Assembly: GCA_002254745.1 (NCBI GenBank)
Contig: NJED01000047.1
Location: 1 to 6,424, forward strand
DNA length: 6,424 nt
DNA from: Desulfurococcales archaeon ex4484_217_1
Lineage (GTDB): Archaea; Thermoproteota; Thermoprotei_A; EX4484-217-1
Reading direction: 5' to 3'
Positions within the stretch are counted from its first letter, which is position 1; every line of letters starts with the position of its first letter. The translations under genes and the position numbers were made by a program. The notes under the pieces are model-generated. The model did not search any database, had not been told where the DNA came from, and was given only the letters and a program-made list of their open reading frames with translations. Shown here piece after piece: positions 1-5,786 of the stretch.

Positions 1-1397
1 GGTTTTTTCCTCATAAACTTAGCTAAGAAGACTAAGAAATCTTTTAACTCGGCTTTCTCAATGAATTCTTTAATTTCTGGACCCACATATACTTCAAAAC
101 CATGTTCAAGTACGTACTTCCTTAAAGAAGCACTTAAACACTGCGGTATTAGTTTCCCACGTAGAAGCTCTTTAGCTCCTACATATTTACGTTTCTTAAG
201 AACAACCCATCTCGAACCTTCAATCCAAGGACCAGCAATTGTTTCCTCAGAAGCTAAATATTTTTCAAGAAATTGCGATGCGTTAGGTTCTAAGTAAACA
301 GGGGGGCCTATGGTCTTCACGACGCTAGGTAAAATTGCTTCCTCAAGTTCTATAATGAAGATAGCTTTTTGTTTTTCATCGCTCCACACATCGTAGTCTA
401 TGATTGTGAAATCAAATTTACTAAGCATATGAACTATGTTTTCTATGTTTCTTTTAAGTAAACCCCAGATAACATCTGCAGTCTTCTTCGGTATGTGGAA
501 AACAATGAATATTAAGCTTGTTTTTCTTTTGGAGACATTTTCCATTATATTTTCAACGCTTACCTTCTCTACGCGTGGGTAGAAGAAGTTGAGAGAAGGT
601 TTTTTCAAATAGTACTTTGAGGCAGCAATGAATGTTGAAAGCGACTTCATAGAAACCGCTGCAGCAACATTTCTCTTTGGGTCAACAGGGTCTATTACTA
701 TTAACGGTTGGTCTTTGAACTTCTTCTTAGCATCCTCGACACTAGGATAGTGTTTTTCTATGTCAATAACAAATCCTGATTTCCAGTACTTAGCGACATT
801 ACTTAACGTATTTCTGAAAGTTTTATATTGTACTATCAGCAGTTCTGTTAAGTAGCCAGAAAATCCTGAAACTTTTATTTCGGCACCGTAAACTCCTATG
901 CCCTTTAAAAACCTTTTAAGTAGTCTTACTTGGTCTTTTTCTTCCTTGCTCAACTTAGACTTAATATAGGATGTGTGAAACGGTGTTCTATCTACTACGG
1001 TTTCAGCTTCCCATGCATGGTCGTGTTTTAATGCTGGCACAACGTCAACTTCCACGTTTTCAATGTTAAGTCTAATATAGGGGTGTTCAGCGTACGCTAT
1101 TTCATGAGGTAAATCCTTTAACGCTTCAAATATTATTTTAAATCCTTCACTTTTAATCCACTGTTTTCCTAAATGTTTAGAGTAAAGAACAAATATGTCT
1201 AAATCCCATTCTCCGGAAAGCCATGTACCTTTAGCTACGGAGCCTTCTAGCTCAACATAAGCTTCTACACTATACTCCTTTATTTTATTTTCAAGCCTAC
1301 TTTTGACAAGTGTAAATATTTTGTTTATTTTAGCTACTTCGTCTGACTTAGGTTTAATTTTTTCTAGAACTTTCCTTTCTACTTCATTCTCACTCAA
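1..1397 (-). CDS. cca: CCA-adding enzyme (tRNA nucleotidyltransferase), archaeal class I; 3' end beyond window
   Basis: Adds or repairs the 3'-terminal CCA of tRNAs from CTP and ATP without a nucleic-acid template. My translation gives 465 codons before the window edge. The class I nucleotidyltransferase head is clear: a G-S pair at residues 52-53, then the carboxylates D65 and D67 (in W-D-L-D-I-F) and D118 (in V-E-V-D-V-V-P), which should bind the two catalytic metals. Family landmarks follow: VDRTPFH (135-141), VYGAEIKVSGFSGYL (about 169-183) and DPVDPKRNVAA (about 232-243). Archaeal enzymes are usually about 440-460 residues, so only a few codons should be missing. I chose the TTG at 1397-1395 because a TAA lies two codons upstream in frame and the family N-terminus (EVERKVLEKIKP) follows directly. 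The Shine-Dalgarno is weak (GGGAAG). The start overlaps the end of thpR by 8 bases, which suggests co-transcription and translational coupling. Function is confident; the exact start is less so. Confidence 0.95.
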   Translation of the reverse strand, partial: MSENEVERKVLEKIKPKSDEVAKINKIFTLVKSRLENKIKEYSVEAYVELEGSVAKGTWLSGEWDLDIFVLYSKHLGKQWIKSEGFKIIFEALKDLPHEIAYAEHPYIRLNIENVEVDVVPALKHDHAWEAETVVDRTPFHTSYIKSKLSKEEKDQVRLLKRFLKGIGVYGAEIKVSGFSGYLTELLIVQYKTFRNTLSNVAKYWKSGFVIDIEKHYPSVEDAKKKFKDQPLIVIDPVDPKRNVAAAVSMKSLSTFIAASKYYLKKPSLNFFYPRVEKVSVENIMENVSKRKTSLIFIVFHIPKKTADVIWGLLKRNIENIVHMLSKFDFTIIDYDVWSDEKQKAIFIIELEEAILPSVVKTIGPPVYLEPNASQFLEKYLASEETIAGPWIEGSRWVVLKKRKYVGAKELLRGKLIPQCLSASLRKYVLEHGFEVYVGPEIKEFIEKAELKDFLVFLAKFMRKK

Positions 1398-1956
1398 GTT
1401 TTACTTCCCTAAGAGTCTTATATATAGGGCCTTTGAATGTTAATATGCTCTGCTTAAGCCTTATACTGGTAACTTTCATAACACCTATCTCTACGTCAGC
1501 TAACTGGTTAAGAACTTTAATTAATTTACTCTTATTTCTTCTACTCTTAACCCTTGCGATTGTTATATGCGGTTCAAAACCTTTAGTATCGGGTCTTATA
1601 CCTAACTTCCTAAGCCCTTTTTCTATTTGCTTATGAATGTTCCTAAGTTCTTCTGCACCTCTGGATACCCCTACCCATATAACTCTTGGATTGGTTATTG
1701 TAGGAAATGCTCCTAAACCTTTAATTTCTATTTCAAAGGGTTTCGTTTTAGCAGCCAACATAGCCTTGTATACTTCATCTATTAACGCTACAGGTATTTC
1801 CCCGAGAAACCTAAGTGTTAAATGTATGTTCTCCTTCTCAACAGGTTTCATATATACCCCTGTTGAAAGCACCATTTCCTTTATTCTTTCTATCCTATCA
1901 AGAATTAACGGGTCTTCAATATCTACCGATATAAACGATCTTATAAGTTCGCTCAT
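1390..1956 (-). CDS. thpR: RNA 2',3'-cyclic phosphodiesterase / 2'-5' RNA ligase family (ThpR/LigT)
   Basis: Member of the 2H phosphoesterase superfamily. Relatives hydrolyse RNA 2',3'-cyclic phosphates to 2'-phosphates and can reversibly join or cut 2'-5' linkages. The 188-residue length is typical. The two H-x-T-x catalytic motifs are present and correctly spaced: HLTL at 45-48, followed by RFLGE, and HITI at 130-133, preceded by FEP and followed by AR. The N-terminal IRSFISVDI matches the usual R-x-F-I-A/S-hydrophobic opening of the family. The ATG at 1956-1954 has a good Shine-Dalgarno (AAGGTG, 1969-1964) seven bases upstream. It is the first gene of a minus-strand pair with cca. A ThpR/CCA neighbourhood is, to my knowledge, recurrent in archaea, which points to work on tRNA ends, but the physiological substrate is not settled. 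An open frame on the opposite strand here is only a shadow of this gene. Confidence 0.95.
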   Translation of the reverse strand: MSELIRSFISVDIEDPLILDRIERIKEMVLSTGVYMKPVEKENIHLTLRFLGEIPVALIDEVYKAMLAAKTKPFEIEIKGLGAFPTITNPRVIWVGVSRGAEELRNIHKQIEKGLRKLGIRPDTKGFEPHITIARVKSRRNKSKLIKVLNQLADVEIGVMKVTSIRLKQSILTFKGPIYKTLREVKLE

Positions 1957-2025
1957 TACTTAGCACCTTAGCGCTAATGCTTTTAAGTGCATTTTCAAAA
2001 TAGTTAATGCGAGGTAAGTATAAAA
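1957..2025. promoter_or_regulatory. Divergent promoter region between thpR and the UPF0200 gene
   Basis: This 69-base gap must serve both outward-facing genes. The element CTTTTAAG at 1980-1987 is its own near reverse complement and resembles archaeal box A on either strand. On the plus strand it lies about 40 bases before the UPF0200 ATG, predicting a start near 2010, right at the GAGGT Shine-Dalgarno (2011-2015). On the minus strand the same element would put the thpR transcript start almost at its ATG, which sits badly with the good Shine-Dalgarno there. The AT-rich stretch at 1991-1999 (TTGAAAAT on the minus strand) is an alternative box A for thpR. Box assignments are by eye. Confidence 0.45.
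1963..1980. repeat. Imperfect palindrome over the thpR ribosome binding site
   Basis: The core TTAGCGCTAA at 1968-1977 is a perfect 10-base palindrome. It is flanked by GCA at 1963-1965 and TGC at 1978-1980, which also pair, with two extra C bases on the left side. The repeat covers the thpR Shine-Dalgarno and touches the box A-like element. With no loop at the centre it is more likely a dimeric-protein site on DNA than an RNA hairpin. It could also be chance. Confidence 0.35.
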
Positions 2026-2580
2026 ATGCTTATAGTATGTGTTGTTGGCATGCCAGCTTCAGGTAAGGGTGTTGTTGTTGAGGAAGCTAGGAAAATGGGA
2101 TTACCAGTAATCGTTATGGGTGATGTTGTTAGGGAAGAAACGGTTAAACGGGGACTACCGTTAACGCCTCATAACTTAAACATGGTTGCTCAAGATCTGA
2201 GAAATAAGGAAGGCGAAGATGCTGTGGCTAAAAGATGTGTTAAGAAAATAAAGAAGCTGAAAAACAATGTGGTCATAGTAGATGGTGTTAGAAGTTTAAA
2301 GGAAATTGAATGTTATAGAAGAGAAATAGGGAAAACAGTAATTATTGCTGTTCATGCTTCTCCTAAAACAAGATTCGAAAGAATCTTAAAGAGAAATAGG
2401 CCAGGGGACCCTAAAAACTGGAGTGAGTTCGTGGAAAGGGACATGGTTGAGTTAGGTTTTGGGCTAGGCAACGTCATTGCATTAGCCGACTACATGATTA
2501 TAAATGAGGGAAGTATGGAAGAGCTGAAGAGAAATGCTCATGAAATATTTGGGAAAGTACTTGCTACCGAGGGGGTTTAG
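2026..2580 (+). CDS. UPF0200 family P-loop kinase-like protein, substrate unknown
   Basis: An archaeal P-loop NTPase related in fold to dephospho-CoA kinase and nucleoside monophosphate kinases; it probably transfers a phosphate to a small molecule, substrate unknown. The 184-residue protein opens with a beta strand and a Walker A loop at 8-15 (GMPASGKG, Lys14). The residue after the lysine is Gly, as in adenylate kinases, rather than Ser/Thr. VVIVDGVRS at 82-90 is the Walker B-like strand. A basic stretch at 114-126 (KTRFERILKRNRP) resembles a kinase lid, and the ending ADYMIINEGSMEEL (154-167) is the usual closing strand and helix of this fold. ATG start, with GAGGT ten bases upstream. The next gene follows with no gap. 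GTP-dependent dephospho-CoA kinase of archaea is, as I recall, a different family (DUF359), so I do not call this coaE. Confidence 0.9.
   Translation: MLIVCVVGMPASGKGVVVEEARKMGLPVIVMGDVVREETVKRGLPLTPHNLNMVAQDLRNKEGEDAVAKRCVKKIKKLKNNVVIVDGVRSLKEIECYRREIGKTVIIAVHASPKTRFERILKRNRPGDPKNWSEFVERDMVELGFGLGNVIALADYMIINEGSMEELKRNAHEIFGKVLATEGV
2569..2576 (+). promoter_or_regulatory. Strong Shine-Dalgarno that fixes the TTG start of the UPF0201 gene
   Basis: GAGGGGGT lies inside the last codons of the UPF0200 gene, four bases before the TTG at 2581-2583. It is the strongest ribosome binding sequence in the window, and it supports the TTG start placed directly after the upstream stop codon. Confidence 0.7.
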
Positions 2581-3015
2581 TTGGTCATAATTAGGGTTGA
2601 AGGAGAAGTAAGACCTACAGAGGATGAAGGTAAAGTAAGGCAAGCTGTACTTAACGTCTTCACCCCTGAACATATAGAAGTTGAAGTGAGAGGGAAGAAT
2701 AAAGTTATTGTTGCGAAAGCTTATTCTCTAAAAAGTCTTGTGAAACTACATAGACTATTGAGGGCTGAAAGAATACTAGATGCAGCTAGATCAATTTTAA
2801 AGAAGAATGCCTGCGAAAGATCATTGGTGTTTCATTTAAATAAGCAAGCAGCATTTCAAGGTAGGCTCTCCTTTACTGAAGCATATGGTGAATCCCCTCT
2901 TGGACCAATAACGTTTATCATAGAAGATGTTGATGTTGAAAACCTCATAGACTGGTTAGCTCCTAAAACAGCACATGGGAAACCTCTATGGGAAATAGAA
3001 ATGCCTAAGGAGTAA
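2581..3015 (+). CDS. UPF0201 family protein, predicted RNA-binding (dsRBD-like fold)
   Basis: A conserved archaeal family, annotated in COGs as a predicted RNA-binding protein with a dsRBD-like fold; I know of no proven function. The 144-residue length is normal. Family signatures are PTED at 12-15, a helix with LRAERILDAAR (60-70), FHLNKQAAFQG (84-94), SPLGPITF (105-112) and IDWLAPKTAHGKP (123-135). No membrane segment or signal peptide is visible. Translation starts at TTG directly after the UPF0200 stop, so the two are very probably co-translated. My recollection is that the two families are neighbours in other archaea, which would suggest a shared task. The surrounding tRNA-processing genes make RNA a reasonable target, but that is inference. 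The stop TAA (3013-3015) abuts the reverse-strand stop of rnz. Confidence 0.9.
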   Translation: MVIIRVEGEVRPTEDEGKVRQAVLNVFTPEHIEVEVRGKNKVIVAKAYSLKSLVKLHRLLRAERILDAARSILKKNACERSLVFHLNKQAAFQGRLSFTEAYGESPLGPITFIIEDVDVENLIDWLAPKTAHGKPLWEIEMPKE

Positions 3016-3927
3016 TTAGAAAATCCATATGCTCATAAAGTCTTCAGCAACATATGTGTTTTCGATAACATCCTTTACACCTTTCAATAAGGGTTCTTCA
3101 GTATCGTAACGTGCACTTATATGGGTAAGGAAAAGAGATTTAACATTAGCTTTCTTAGCTATTACTGCAGCATCAAGGGATGTTGAATGTCCTTGTTCAT
3201 GAGCTTCCCTGGACATTGTAGGATCAAACGTTGAATCATGTATTAGAACTATAGCATTTTTAGAATACTCTACAGTTTTCTCCAGGGGTTTAGTGTCTCC
3301 AGTGTACACTACCTTCACTTTATATTTCGGTGGAGTAACCACATCTGTCCATTTTATGATTTTCCCATTCTCTAAAACGACGTCTTTACCTTCTTGAAGC
3401 ATCTTCCATAAAGGCCCCTTAGGTACACCGAGTTTCTCAGCTTTTTTAACATCAAATTTCCCTAGGGCTCTTCTTTCTTCAAAAACATAACCGTAAGCTT
3501 CCAGTTGTCCATGTTCAACTTTAAACGCTCTAACAATGTAGTCTTCTCCTTCAAAAATAGTACCTTCATGAACATGTTTCAACAGTACTTTATATGGAGG
3601 ATCATGTCCTACACGGCTAATTACTGAAAGTATTAATTCAATAACGTCTTTCGGACCATAAATCTCTAATGGGTCTTGCCTATTAAGCATTGCCATAGTA
3701 TGTAATAGGCCGAAAACACCTAGTACATGGTCACCATGGGAGTGCGTTATAAATATTTGCTTGGTTTTCAAAATGCTAAGCCCTGCTTTAACCATTTGTC
3801 TTTGAACGCCTTCACCTGCATCGAATAGTATGATTTTTCCCTTCCACTTAAGAGCTATAGCTGGGAGACTGCGTTTAATTGTGGGTATAGCGGCAGATGT
3901 ACCAAGGAACGTTATCTTAAGCTTCAC
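3016..3927 (-). CDS. rnz: Ribonuclease Z (tRNA 3' endonuclease)
   Basis: Zinc-dependent metallo-beta-lactamase-fold endonuclease that cuts pre-tRNA after the discriminator base, preparing the end for CCA addition. The 303-residue length is typical of the short RNase Z form. All metal ligands are visible: H62-S-H64-G-D66-H67, H139 (in VEHGQ), D211 (in YTGDT) and H269 (in LTHISARY). GHSTSLDAA (246-254) is the tRNase Z helix with the conserved His247. HDSTF at 230-234 matches the family's H-[DE]-x-T-F. The insert at about 167-191 (GVPKGPLWKMLQEG and following) is the flexible arm that grips tRNA. The N-terminus KITFLGTSAAIPT is canonical. The start is GTG (3927-3925), with GAGGAG at 3941-3936 inside the end of the upstream gene. 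It is the last gene of the prs operon and looks fully functional. Confidence 0.96.
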   Translation of the reverse strand: MKLKITFLGTSAAIPTIKRSLPAIALKWKGKIILFDAGEGVQRQMVKAGLSILKTKQIFITHSHGDHVLGVFGLLHTMAMLNRQDPLEIYGPKDVIELILSVISRVGHDPPYKVLLKHVHEGTIFEGEDYIVRAFKVEHGQLEAYGYVFEERRALGKFDVKKAEKLGVPKGPLWKMLQEGKDVVLENGKIIKWTDVVTPPKYKVKVVYTGDTKPLEKTVEYSKNAIVLIHDSTFDPTMSREAHEQGHSTSLDAAVIAKKANVKSLFLTHISARYDTEEPLLKGVKDVIENTYVAEDFMSIWIF

Positions 3928-3931
3928 TATG

Positions 3932-4744
3932 CTATCTCCTCTTCAATACTATGATTATTCTTGTAAGGCTTTTATGTACTCTCATACTATGCGTCTCAAC
4001 AAGTTCAAAAGCTTTTCCGGGAATAACTTCGTAAGGGTCAACAGTATGTGGTAGTGCGAAAACTAGGTACTTATTTTTCTTTATAATATCAGATGCTTCA
4101 TTAAGGAAATCTCTAACTATATCCTTAACATTCCTACCTAGTAGGTCCCCTCTTCTAGGTCTTGAAAGGTTTACAAAGAGTCTCGATATTCTAGGACTTA
4201 AAACTCCTGGATGAAAGATTGGTCTGCTTCTAGGTCTTCTTTTCAGAAACTGTTTAGTATCGAGCTCAGCAAGCTTAACTCCAAATACCGAGCAGTTTTC
4301 TGTAAGAAGCACTCTAACAATGAGTTCAGGGTTTGAAAGATTAACTTTAGACGATGGTTCTTTAGATAGTATGAGAGCACCTATTTCTCTTTCTACAAAA
4401 CTGCTTTTAACTCGTGGGAAATATTCTTTAACCCTCTTAGCCCTAACGGCAAAATATCTATTAGCTAGGAAGCTCCAATCTAGGTTTCTGGCAGAATTTC
4501 TTATTTGATCAAGGCTTTCTGCTTCGTGAAAACCCAGCAGAATCCCTACTTCCTTAACCATGGAAGCTCTTTCTATAATTTTCGCAATTTTCTTAGGAGA
4601 ATTTATAGCTTCAATCAGAACTACTTGATCTAAATTCTTAATTACACGGTATTTTATATTTTCAGCTTCCAATATGGCTCTTAACTCTGCTTTAGGCAGT
4701 GTTTCATGTTCTCCTGATAGAAGAAAGTAGTACTTTAAATACAT
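3932..4744 (-). CDS. THUMP-domain Trm-G10-like protein with an internal deletion of the methyltransferase core
   Basis: Related to archaeal tRNA (guanine-10-N2) methyltransferase (Trm-G10/Trm11), which uses SAM to make m2G or m2,2G at position 10. Residues 1-165 form the N-terminal and THUMP tRNA-binding region (FAVRAKRV at 98-105, EREIGALIL at 118-126). Residues 172-200 keep the entry to the methyltransferase domain (SRPIFHPGVLSPRISRLFVN, then RRGD). In the family this is followed by motif I (D-P-F-C-G-T-G) and, about 80-90 residues later, the catalytic D-P-P-Y-G. Here L202 runs straight into GRNVKDIVRDFL, which matches the part just after D-P-P-Y. The C-terminus is well kept (LVFALPH 227-233; THSMRVHKSLTRIIIVL 251-267). 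The 270 residues compare with roughly 330-350 expected. ATG start; AAGGT overlaps the prs stop. Methyl transfer seems impossible; a tRNA-binding role, a decaying gene or an assembly deletion remain open. Confidence 0.85.
   Translation of the reverse strand: MYLKYYFLLSGEHETLPKAELRAILEAENIKYRVIKNLDQVVLIEAINSPKKIAKIIERASMVKEVGILLGFHEAESLDQIRNSARNLDWSFLANRYFAVRAKRVKEYFPRVKSSFVEREIGALILSKEPSSKVNLSNPELIVRVLLTENCSVFGVKLAELDTKQFLKRRPRSRPIFHPGVLSPRISRLFVNLSRPRRGDLLGRNVKDIVRDFLNEASDIIKKNKYLVFALPHTVDPYEVIPGKAFELVETHSMRVHKSLTRIIIVLKRR
3936..3941 (-). promoter_or_regulatory. Shine-Dalgarno for the GTG start of rnz
   Basis: GAGGAG read on the minus strand lies in the last codons of the Trm-G10-like gene, eight bases before the GTG at 3927-3925. 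It supports that non-ATG start and implies translation of rnz from the shared operon message. Confidence 0.65.
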
Positions 4745-4754
4745 TACCTAAACC

Positions 4755-5654
4755 TTAAAATTTCAAAATGTTTTTGAGAACCTTGGCTATAGGCGGGGCT
4801 ACGGAAACTTTAGAATACTCTGAAGGAACAGTGTCTGTAGCTACAATGTAATCTATCTTAGCTTTACGAAGTTTTTCCCTAGCATTACCTACTAATAACG
4901 CGTGGGTACATCCTACAATAACCTTCCTAGCACCTTGCTCTCTTACTGACTTAGCTGCTAAGGCGATTGTTCCTCCAGTACTTATTATGTCGTCAACTAT
5001 AATTACTTCTCTTTCTTTAACCGGTAGCTCCTTGGGTTTAACCTTTATTTCTCCTGTAATGGGATCTCTTTTCTTTTCCAGATAGTCGTATTCAATGCCG
5101 CCTAGTACTTCAGCTACTTTCATAGCGTGAGATAGTGCGCCTTTGTCTGGGGCAAGAACTATAGCATTTCTCAGCTCAATATTCTCTCTTATATGTTTAG
5201 CTATTTCCTCCATAGCTGTTACGTTATACGCATTCCTTCCAAAATGTTCTAAGCTATACTCCTTATGTATATCAACTGTTATGAAGTACTCTGCTCCACT
5301 ATGCTTTATCAGTTTAAGTAGAGTTTTTACACTAATAGGTTCTCCTTCAAGGAATCTTCTGTCTTGCCTAGAATATGCTAAATAAGGAGCAACAACGATT
5401 ATGTTCTTTGCCCCGAAGTCTTTAGCAGCATCTATTGCCAGTAAGAGCTCAAAAATATGCTTATCTTGAGGACTGTAAAGAGACTGAACTATAATAACAT
5501 CATTGCCCATGATTTTCTCTGTTTCCGGAAACCTAATGTATGATTCTCCATCAGGAAATATTTTATGCTCAAGCTTAACACAGGGGATATTAAGCATTTC
5601 AGCTAGTTTAGAATCTATATTGTTTGAGGCTGGACCGCCAACTATTATAGCCAT
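4755..5654 (-). CDS. prs: Ribose-phosphate pyrophosphokinase (PRPP synthetase)
   Basis: Makes PRPP from ribose 5-phosphate and ATP in the cytoplasm, feeding purine, pyrimidine, histidine and tryptophan synthesis. The 299 residues are shorter than bacterial enzymes (about 315) and fit archaeal forms. The N-terminal half carries FPDGESYIRFPE (33-44), the catalytic flexible loop YLAYSRQDRRF (91-101) and the metal-binding His in VDIH (127-130). LAPDKGA (167-173) follows. The PRPP/ribose-phosphate loop is VIIVDDIISTGGT (217-229), with the two aspartates and the S-T-G-G turn intact. ATG start at 5654-5652, with GGAG close upstream (three bases before the ATG). It is the first gene of a minus-strand operon with the Trm-G10-like gene (10-base gap) and rnz. 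No frameshift or missing catalytic residue is seen. Confidence 0.97.
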   Translation of the reverse strand: MAIIVGGPASNNIDSKLAEMLNIPCVKLEHKIFPDGESYIRFPETEKIMGNDVIIVQSLYSPQDKHIFELLLAIDAAKDFGAKNIIVVAPYLAYSRQDRRFLEGEPISVKTLLKLIKHSGAEYFITVDIHKEYSLEHFGRNAYNVTAMEEIAKHIRENIELRNAIVLAPDKGALSHAMKVAEVLGGIEYDYLEKKRDPITGEIKVKPKELPVKEREVIIVDDIISTGGTIALAAKSVREQGARKVIVGCTHALLVGNAREKLRKAKIDYIVATDTVPSEYSKVSVAPPIAKVLKNILKF

Positions 5655-5690
5655 AGTCTCCTACCGTGTTGATTATTTCTAAGCCTACAT

Positions 5691-5700
5691 GTTTTAAATG
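5691..5700 (-). promoter_or_regulatory. Box A (TATA) of the prs–Trm-like–rnz operon
   Basis: Read on the minus strand this is CATTTAAAAC, close to the archaeal TTTAAAA-type box A, with a purine-rich stretch just upstream (CAGAA) that could be the BRE. Its centre is about 41 bases before the prs ATG, predicting a start near 5669 and a leader of roughly 15 bases holding the Shine-Dalgarno. The identification is by eye. Confidence 0.6.
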
Positions 5701-5723
5701 TTCTGATTTCGTAACGATATGAA

Positions 5724-5732
5724 CTTAAATAC
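5724..5732 (+). promoter_or_regulatory. Box A (TATA) of the radical SAM gene
   Basis: CTTAAATAC on the plus strand matches archaeal box A and is preceded by GAA, as in a BRE. It predicts a transcript start near 5754 and a leader of about 33 bases that contains AGGTG at 5771-5775 before the ATG at 5787. It lies only some 25 bases from the opposite-facing prs box A, so the two promoters may compete. Confidence 0.6.
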
Positions 5733-5786
5733 ATTAAGTACGTAAAACCTAGAAGTAGAGGAGCACTAGTAGGTGTATGCAATAAC

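Noticed and set aside
61..297. A 78-codon plus-strand open frame near the left edge
   Set aside because: It is antisense to the continuous cca reading frame, which carries the recognisable protein.
1637..1963. A 108-codon open frame on the plus strand
   Set aside because: It lies antisense to thpR, whose product has both catalytic H-x-T-x motifs. The plus-strand product resembles no family I know and is a shadow.
2069..2079. GTT repeat in the UPF0200 gene
   Set aside because: It simply encodes the valines after the Walker A loop; it is not a meaningful tandem repeat.
2026..2580. Calling the UPF0200 gene adenylate kinase or coaE
   Set aside because: The Walker A and kinase-like lid fit the fold, but the adenylate kinase lid and AMP-site signatures are not seen, and archaeal dephospho-CoA kinase is to my knowledge another family.
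3932..4744. A frameshift rather than a deletion in the Trm-G10-like gene
   Set aside because: The reading frame is continuous, the two conserved parts are in the same frame, and there is no extra DNA between them that could encode motifs I to IV in another frame.
5655..5786. A C/D-box sRNA or tRNA gene in the divergent gap
   Set aside because: A CTGA occurs but no matching C box is found, and no tRNA-like arms can be drawn; promoter elements explain the gap.
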